Source: JAJFKX01 sp965230265
GTDB lineage: Bacteria; Pseudomonadota; Gammaproteobacteria; Xanthomonadales; Wenzhouxiangellaceae
NCBI GenBank assembly: GCA_965230265.1
Contig: OZ245999.1
Coordinates: 3,548,349 to 3,612,348, forward strand
DNA length: 64,000 nt
Reading direction: 5' to 3'
The position numbers and the translations under genes were made by a program. Position 1 is the first letter of the stretch, and the number at the start of each line of letters is the position of its first letter. Below the pieces are notes generated by a model, which saw only the letters and a program-made list of their open reading frames with translations, was not told the origin of the DNA and did no database searches. Positions 53,601 through 62,600 of the stretch are shown one piece after another.

Positions 53601-56600
53601 CAGTTGCTGGAGGATGTTGACCAGCCGTTAAGTCAACTGAGTATGTTGTCGGCCGATGAGCAACAGCAGTTGCGTTTGTGGAATGCCACCGATCAGATGT
53701 TGCCTGGTGAGCAGGGTATCCATGAGCTGTTTGAGTTGCAGGCATCAAACAGCCCTGATGCGATAGCAGTGGTGATGGAAGATCACTGTATCAGTTATGG
53801 CGAGCTCAATCGCCGTGCCAATCAACTGGCAGGTTATCTGTTATCACAAGGAGTCAGCAGCGAAGAGCGTATTGGTGTGTGCATGGATCGCAGTGTGGAG
53901 CTGATCATTGCGTTGTTGGGGATATTAAAGTCAGGCGGGGTATATGTTCCATTGGATATGGAATACCCAACAGAGCGTCTGGCGTACATGGTGCAAGATG
54001 CGGGTGTTGATCTGGTACTGACCCACAGTGATGTGGAAGTGGCCAGGCAGATTGGTGCGCGTGCGTTGAGTGTGGACAGTCTGGATAAACAGCTGTCTGG
54101 TTACAGCGTGGATAACCCGGGTGTATCGTTGAGCAAAGATAACCTGGCGTATGTGATTTACACGTCTGGCTCGACCGGTCAGCCTAAAGGTGTGGTGGTT
54201 ACCCACCAGGGTATCACTCGTTTGTTGTTTGGTGTGGATTATATGTCGCTAGACAGCAGTGTGCGGATACTGCAGGCATCGTCGGTGTCGTTTGATGCTT
54301 CGACGCTGGAGATATGGGGCGGTTTGCTGCATGGAGGCTGCTGTATTTTGCTGCCGGGCAAGATTCCCGAAGCCGAGCATCTCAGGCACAGCATTAGTGA
54401 ACAGAAAGTCAACAGTGCGTGGTTGACCTCGGCATTGTTTAATGCGCTGATTGATGATTCGCCTGATTCATTGGTGGGCTTGCGTCAGTTGGCGGTGGGT
54501 GGCGAAGCGGTATCACCACAGCATGTATCAAGATTATATGGACTGGATGATCAGGTACGGATCATTAATGGTTATGGTCCGACGGAAAGCACGACGTTTG
54601 CGTGTTGCTATGAGATTCCAAGAAGCGATGAGGTACACAGATCGGTTCCGATAGGTTACCCGATTGGTAATACACAGTGTTATGTAGTGGATGCTGATTT
54701 GCATCAGGTGCCAGTGGGTGTGGTCGGTGAGCTGTACCTTGGGGGTTTGGGTCTGGCACGTGGATATCTGGATCGAGGGATGCTGACGGCGGAGCGATTT
54801 GTTCCCAATCCGTATGGACAGCCAGGCAGTCGGATGTACCGCACGGGAGATTTGGTGAGGTACCGAGCAGATGGTGATCTGGAGTATGTGGGTCGTATTG
54901 ATCACCAGGTGAAGCTGCGTGGATTCCGTATAGAGCTGGGCGAGATAGAGAGTGCTCTGGAGCATCATGCAGGTGTGGATTCTGGGTTGGTGCAGGTGGT
55001 TGACAGTGACTTGGGTCAGCAGCTGGTGGGTTACATCACCACAGAGCAGCCGCTGGAAGAAGCCAAGCTCAAGCAGTCGCTACAGCAGGTATTGCCGAGT
55101 TATATGGTGCCGATGGCGATCGTGCAGTTGGAGTCATTCCCGTTGACGGCCAATGGGAAGGTAGATCGAGAGCGTTTGCCGAGTCCGGATTGGGAAGCGT
55201 ATCGACAAAGTTATGTGGGTGCTCGAGATGAAGTAGAGCATCAGTTGGTGAGTATTTTTGAGTCACTGTTGCCAGTTGATCGTGTAGGTATAGACGATAA
55301 TTTCTTTGAGCTGGGTGGTGATTCGATTATCAGTATCCAGCTGGTATCGCGAGCCCGTCAGTTGGGATTGACACTGAGCGTACGCGATGTGTTCACGCAC
55401 CAGACGGTGCGAGCACTGGCACCGGTGGTGGAGCAAACCAGCATCAGTGATGCACAGCAAGATGTGGTGACTGGTCCGGTTGCATTGACGCCGATCCAGC
55501 ATTGGTTTGCTGAGGCCGATTATGTGGATGCACATCACTGGAATCAGGCGATGTTGTTCCGGTTGCCTGAGCGGTTTGACAAAGCGCTATTGGAGCCATT
55601 GCTGACGGGTTTGATTAATCACCATGATGCGCTGCGGATGTACTACCCGGCCGGTTGGGAATCGCAGACGATGGGAGCTCAGTTGAGCGGTATGGAGCTG
55701 GGTGAGTATGTACTGGATGAGTCAGAAGCGATTGAAGTCCAAGTCCACCGAATAGGTACCCAGATCCAGGGCAGTCTGGATATGCAAACAGGCCAGTTAG
55801 TGGCCGGGTGTGTGATGAGGCTGCCCGATGGCAGTGCTCGTTTATTGCTGGCGATACACCATATGGGCGTAGATGGTGTGTCGTGGCGGATTCTTCAGGA
55901 AGATATGCGCATAGGGTATGCGCAACTGAGTTCGGGTCAGTCGCTGAGTTTGCCGGCCAAGAGTCATTCTTATCAGGCGTGGTCTGAGCATTTGCATGAT
56001 CAGGTATCGGAAGGTCTGCTGGAGAGTGAGCGAGAGTACTGGCAGGAGCAGGTTTGCCAAGCCACAGCGGTGTATGTAGAACATCCCGAAGGCAGTAATC
56101 GGATTGGTGACAGCAAAGGCCAGAGTGTCAGCCTAAGTAAGGGCCAGACAGAACAGTTGCTCAAGCAGGTCAATAACGCCTACCGCACCCAGATAGATGA
56201 TGTTTTGTTGACGGCGCTGTTGTTGGCGTATCGGGAATGGACAGGAGCTGATCGTTTAAGTGTGCACCTGGAAGGCCACGGTCGTGAACAGTTGGGTGAA
56301 GGTCTGGATATTACCCGGACAGTGGGCTGGTTTACCTCGCTGTATCCGGTGACGCTCAGTCATGCCGATGGGGCTGGTCTGGGTGAGAGCCTGATGGGCG
56401 TGAAGGAACAGCTGCGCTCGATACCCAACAAGGGCATTGGTTATGGATTGTTGCGTTATCTGCATCCGGATAAAGGTTTGCGTGAACAACTGATTCCAAG
56501 TCAGTCGGTGGGTATCAGTTTTAACTATCTGGGCCAGTTCCAGTCTGGGGATCAGGATGAGGGTTTTGTACTGTCTGGCGAAGGAGTTGGCGAGAGTGTC

Positions 56601-59600
56601 TCACGAGAGCAACAGCGCAGTGATGATCTGAGTCTGGTAAGCAGTATCCGTGAGGACTGTTTACAGCTGAGCTGCAACTTCAGTGGTCAGCGCTATGAAG
56701 ATGCCAGTGTTGGGGCATTTTTGTCGTCTTATATAGAACACTTAAGTGCACTGATAGAACATTGTATGCAACCGGATGTGGTTGGCCGTACGCCATCGGA
56801 TTATCGGCTGTGCCAGTTAACGCAAGGTCAATTGGATGATTTGCGTGTATTTATGGATGATCGCAGTGGTGATGATTTGCAGTCGATCTATCCATTATCA
56901 CCGGTGCAACAGGGGATGCTGTTTCACTCGGAAGCTGAACAGGGCGCTGGTCACTATGTTGTGCAGATGGGATTGCAGTTGCGTGATTTGGAGCCACAAG
57001 TGTATCGGCAAGCCTGGGAGCAATTGCTGAGCAGTCATGGGGTATTGCGGACACTGTTCTGGGACCTGGAAGGCGAGCACCCACAGCAGGTGATTGCTGC
57101 GGTCAGTGATTTGCCGTGGCTAGAAGAAGACTGGAGTGATGTGAGCGAGTCTGATCGAGATGATCGCTGGTTCCAGTTGATGCACAGTGATCGCGAACAG
57201 GGTTTTGCAGCCGATCAATCGCCACTGATGCGTTGTTATCTGGTGAATGAAGGTGAAGGGGTTCACCGTTTTATGTGGAGTTATCACCACGCATTGCTGG
57301 ATGGTTGGTCAATGCCGCTGGTGCTGCGAGATTTGTCACGTTTATATCGATCAGGTTGTCGTGGTGAGCAATTAAGTCTGAAGCCGGCGGCACAGTTTAT
57401 TGATTACATTGGCTGGTTGATGGATCAGGATCAGCAGCAGGCCAAGGCGTTCTGGGTTGATCATTTGTCGGGTATGCAGGCGCCCACGCCGTTGTCATTT
57501 GGAGCGAGCAAGGTTGGCCAGGCGATAGTTGAGCAGGCGCATGTGGGGATGGGTTTGAGCCAGGCTCACAGTGAGCACTTGCAAAGTTTTGCCCAAGCCC
57601 AGCATGTGACGTTGAACACATTGCTGCAATCGATGTGGGGTTTGTTGCTCAGTCGCTACAGCGGTGAGGATGAAGTGCTGTTTGGTATGACGGTTTCAGG
57701 TCGTCCGGCAGATTTGCCTGGAGTTGGCGAGATCATAGGTCCGTTTATCAGCACGTTGCCGGTACGAGTGAGTGTTGATCAGACAGCCGGTGTTTTGGGT
57801 TACCTGGAAAGTTTCCAGCAGCAACATGTGCAGCGAGAACAATATGGATATCTGCCGTTGGTGCAGATTCAGCAGTGTAGCCAGATGGCAGCGGGCGTTC
57901 CGATGTTTGAGACGCTGGTGGTGTATGAGAACTATCCGACGGCACAATTAAGTGAGTCTGAGCAATCGTCTGAAGGGGCGCGTTTGCAGGTGACAGCTCG
58001 CAGTGGTCAGGAGCAGGCGCATTATCCGATCACGTTGATAATGGCGATGCAGCAGGGCTGTTTGCAGATAGCGATTTACTATGATGCGCAGCGTTTTGAA
58101 GCATCGGTGATGGATCGTTTGCTGGGTCATTATCGCCAGTTACTGGAACAGTTGCTGGAGGATGTTGACCAGCCGTTAAGTCAACTGAGTATGTTGTCGG
58201 CCGATGAGCAACAGCAGTTGCGTTTGTGGAATGCCACCGATCAGATGTTGCCTGGTGAGCAGGGTATCCATGAGCTGTTTGAGTTGCAGGCATCAAACAG
58301 CCCTGATGCGATAGCAGTGGTGATGGGTGATGATCAGCTGAGTTATCAGCAGCTGAATGAACAAGCCAACCAGCTGGCGGGTTATCTGTTGGATCAGGGG
58401 GTCAGAGCAGAAGATCGTATTGGTGTATGTATGCACCGCAGCCCGCAGTTGTTGGTGGCATTGCTGGGGATATTGAAGAGTGGAGCAGCGTATGTGCCAC
58501 TGGATCCTGAGTATCCATCAGAACGTTTGATTTACATGCTGTCTGACTCAAAAGCCAGCTATGTACTGATTGATGCGGCTGAGGATTTACTGTCAGGCAG
58601 TGATGCACAAAAGATCAACATAAGCGATCTGGATTTATCCAGTTACAGTGATACAGGCCCATTGGTTCAGGTACAGGGTGATCAACTGGGTTATGTGATC
58701 TACACGTCCGGCTCGACCGGTCAGCCGAAGGGAGTGTGTATCCGTCATGGCGGGGCATTGGGCATGCTCAGCTGGGCGTTGCAGGAGTTTGGTAGGGAGA
58801 ATCTGGAAGGGGTATTGGCCTCGACATCGATCTGTTTTGACTTATCGGTGTATGAGCTGTTTGCGCCGTTGAGTGTAGGCGGTAAGGTGGTATTGGCCAA
58901 AGATGCACTGTCGTTGCTGGACTTTGATCAATGGGATCAGGTGAGTTTGGTGAACACGGTGCCGTCTGCGATTGAGGCACTGGTTGGGGCCCGTGATATA
59001 CCGCGGAACGTCAGGGTTGTGAACCTGGCGGGAGAAGCGTTAAGCGCTCAGACGGTAGAGAAGGTTTATGCGAGCAGTTCGATAGATCGTTTATACAATC
59101 TTTATGGTCCCTCAGAGGACACCACGTACTCGACCGGAGCGTTGATAGAGCGAGGCAGTGATTACCCGTCGATTGGTGGTCCGATCAGCAATTCTCAGGT
59201 TTATGTATTAGACAGCCGAATGAGTCAGGTGCCTGTTGGTGTAACCGGGGAGTTATACATGGGTGGTTTGGGCTTGTCGCGTGGATATCTGGATCGAGGG
59301 ATGCTGACGGCGGAGCGATTTGTTCCCAATCCGTATGGACAGCCAGGCAGTCGGATGTACCGCACGGGAGATTTGGTGAGGTACCGAGCAGATGGTGATC
59401 TGGAGTATGTGGGTCGTATTGATCACCAGGTGAAGCTGCGTGGATTCCGTATAGAGCTGGGCGAGATAGAGAGTGCTCTGGAGCATCATGCAGGTGTGGA
59501 TTCTGGGTTGGTGCAGGTGGTTGACAGTGACTTGGGTCAGCAGCTGGTGGGTTACATCACCACAGAGCAGCCGCTGGAAGAAGCCAAGCTCAAGCAGTCG

Positions 59601-62600
59601 CTACAGCAGGTATTGCCGAGTTATATGGTGCCGATGGCGATCGTGCAGTTGGAGTCATTCCCGTTGACGGCCAATGGGAAGGTAGATCGAGAGCGTTTGC
59701 CGAGTCCGGATTGGGAAGCGTATCGACAAAGTTATGTGGGTGCTCGAGATGAAGTAGAGCATCAGTTGGTGAGTATTTTTGAGTCACTGTTGCCAGTTGA
59801 TCGTGTAGGTATAGACGATAATTTCTTTGAGCTGGGTGGTGATTCGATTATCAGTATCCAGCTGGTATCGCGAGCCCGTCAGTTGGGATTGACACTGAGC
59901 GTACGCGATGTGTTCACGCACCAGACGGTGCGAGCACTGGCACCGGTGGTGGAGCAAACCAGCATCAGTGATGCACAGCAAGATGTGGTGACTGGTCCGG
60001 TTGCATTGACGCCGATCCAGCATTGGTTTGCTGAGGCCGATTATGTGGATGCACATCACTGGAATCAGGCGATGTTGTTCCGGTTGCCTGAGCGGTTTGA
60101 CAAAGCGCTATTGGAGCCATTGCTGACGGGTTTGATTAATCACCATGATGCGCTGCGGATGTACTACCCGGCCGGTTGGGAATCGCAGACGATGGGAGCT
60201 CAGTTGAGCGGTATGGAGCTGGGTGAGTATGTACTGGATGAGTCAGAAGCGATTGAAGTCCAAGTCCACCGAATAGGTACCCAGATCCAGGGCAGTCTGG
60301 ATATGCAAACAGGCCAGTTAGTGGCCGGGTGTGTGATGAGGCTGCCCGATGGCAGTGCTCGTTTATTGCTGGCGATACACCATATGGGCGTAGATGGTGT
60401 GTCGTGGCGGATTCTTCAGGAAGATATGCGCATAGGGTATGCGCAACTGAGTTCGGGTCAGTCGCTGAGTTTGCCGGCCAAGAGTCATTCTTATCAGGCG
60501 TGGTCTGAGCATTTGCATGATCAGGTATCGGAAGGTCTGCTGGAGAGTGAGCGAGAGTACTGGCAGGAGCAGGTTTGCCAAGCCACAGCGGTGTATGTAG
60601 AACATCCCGAAGGCAGTAATCGGATTGGTGACAGCAAAGGCCAGAGTGTCAGCCTAAGTAAGGGCCAGACAGAACAGTTGCTCAAGCAGGTCAATAACGC
60701 CTACCGCACCCAGATAGATGATGTTTTGTTGACGGCGCTGTTGTTGGCGTATCGGGAATGGACAGGAGCTGATCGTTTAAGTGTGCACCTGGAAGGCCAC
60801 GGTCGTGAACAGTTGGGTGAAGGTCTGGATATTACCCGGACAGTGGGCTGGTTTACCTCGCTGTATCCGGTGACGCTCAGTCATGCCGATGGGGCTGGTC
60901 TGGGTGAGAGCCTGATGGGCGTGAAGGAACAGCTGCGCTCGATACCCAACAAGGGCATTGGTTATGGATTGTTGCGTTATCTGCATCCGGATAAAGGTTT
61001 GCGTGAACAACTGATTCCAAGTCAGTCGGTGGGTATCAGTTTTAACTATCTGGGCCAGTTCCAGTCTGGGGATCAGGATGAGGGTTTTGTACTGTCTGGC
61101 GAAGGAGTTGGCGAGAGTGTCTCACGAGAGCAACAGCGCAGTGATGATCTGAGTCTGGTAAGCAGTATCCGTGAGGACTGTTTACAGCTGAGCTGCAACT
61201 TCAGTGGTCAGCGCTATGAAGATGCCAGTGTTGGGGCATTTTTGTCGTCTTATATAGAACACTTAAGTGCACTGATAGAACATTGTATGCAACCGGATGT
61301 GGTTGGCCGTACGCCATCGGATTATCGGCTGTGCCAGTTAACGCAAGGTCAATTGGATGATTTGCGTGTATTTATGGATGATCGCAGTGGTGATGATTTG
61401 CAGTCGATCTATCCATTATCACCGGTGCAACAGGGGATGCTGTTTCACTCGGAAGCTGAACAGGGCGCTGGTCACTATGTTGTGCAGATGGGATTGCAGT
61501 TGCGTGATTTGGAGCCACAAGTGTATCGGCAAGCCTGGGAGCAATTGCTGAGCAGTCATGGGGTATTGCGGACACTGTTCTGGGACCTGGAAGGCGAGCA
61601 CCCACAGCAGGTGATTGCTGCGGTCAGTGATTTGCCGTGGCTAGAAGAAGACTGGAGTGATGTGAGCGAGTCTGATCGAGATGATCGCTGGTTCCAGTTG
61701 ATGCACAGTGATCGCGAACAGGGTTTTGCAGCCGATCAATCGCCACTGATGCGTTGTTATCTGGTGAATGAAGGTGAAGGGGTTCACCGTTTTATGTGGA
61801 GTTATCACCACGCATTGCTGGATGGTTGGTCAATGCCGCTGGTGCTGCGAGATTTGTCACGTTTATATCGATCAGGTTGTCGTGGTGAGCAATTAAGTCT
61901 GAAGCCGGCGGCACAGTTTATTGATTACATTGGCTGGTTGATGGATCAGGATCAGCAGCAGGCCAAGGCGTTCTGGGTTGATCATTTGTCGGGTATGCAG
62001 GCGCCCACGCCGTTGTCATTTGGAGCGAGCAAGGTTGGCCAGGCGATAGTTGAGCAGGCGCATGTGGGGATGGGTTTGAGCCAGGCTCACAGTGAGCACT
62101 TGCAAAGTTTTGCCCAAGCCCAGCATGTGACGTTGAACACATTGCTGCAATCGATGTGGGGTTTGTTGCTCAGTCGCTACAGCGGTGAGGATGAAGTGCT
62201 GTTTGGTATGACGGTTTCAGGTCGTCCGGCAGATTTGCCTGGAGTTGGCGAGATCATAGGTCCGTTTATCAGCACGTTGCCGGTACGAGTGAGTGTTGAT
62301 CAGACAGCCGGTGTTTTGGGTTACCTGGAAAGTTTCCAGCAGCAACATGTGCAGCGAGAACAATATGGATATCTGCCGTTGGTGCAGATTCAGCAGTGTA
62401 GCCAGATGGCAGCGGGCGTTCCGATGTTTGAGACGCTGGTGGTGTATGAGAACTATCCGACGGCACAATTAAGTGAGTCTGAGCAATCGTCTGAAGGGGC
62501 GCGTTTGCAGGTGACAGCTCGCAGTGGTCAGGAGCAGGCGCATTATCCGATCACGTTGATAATGGCGATGCAGCAGGGCTGTTTGCAGATAGCGATTTAC

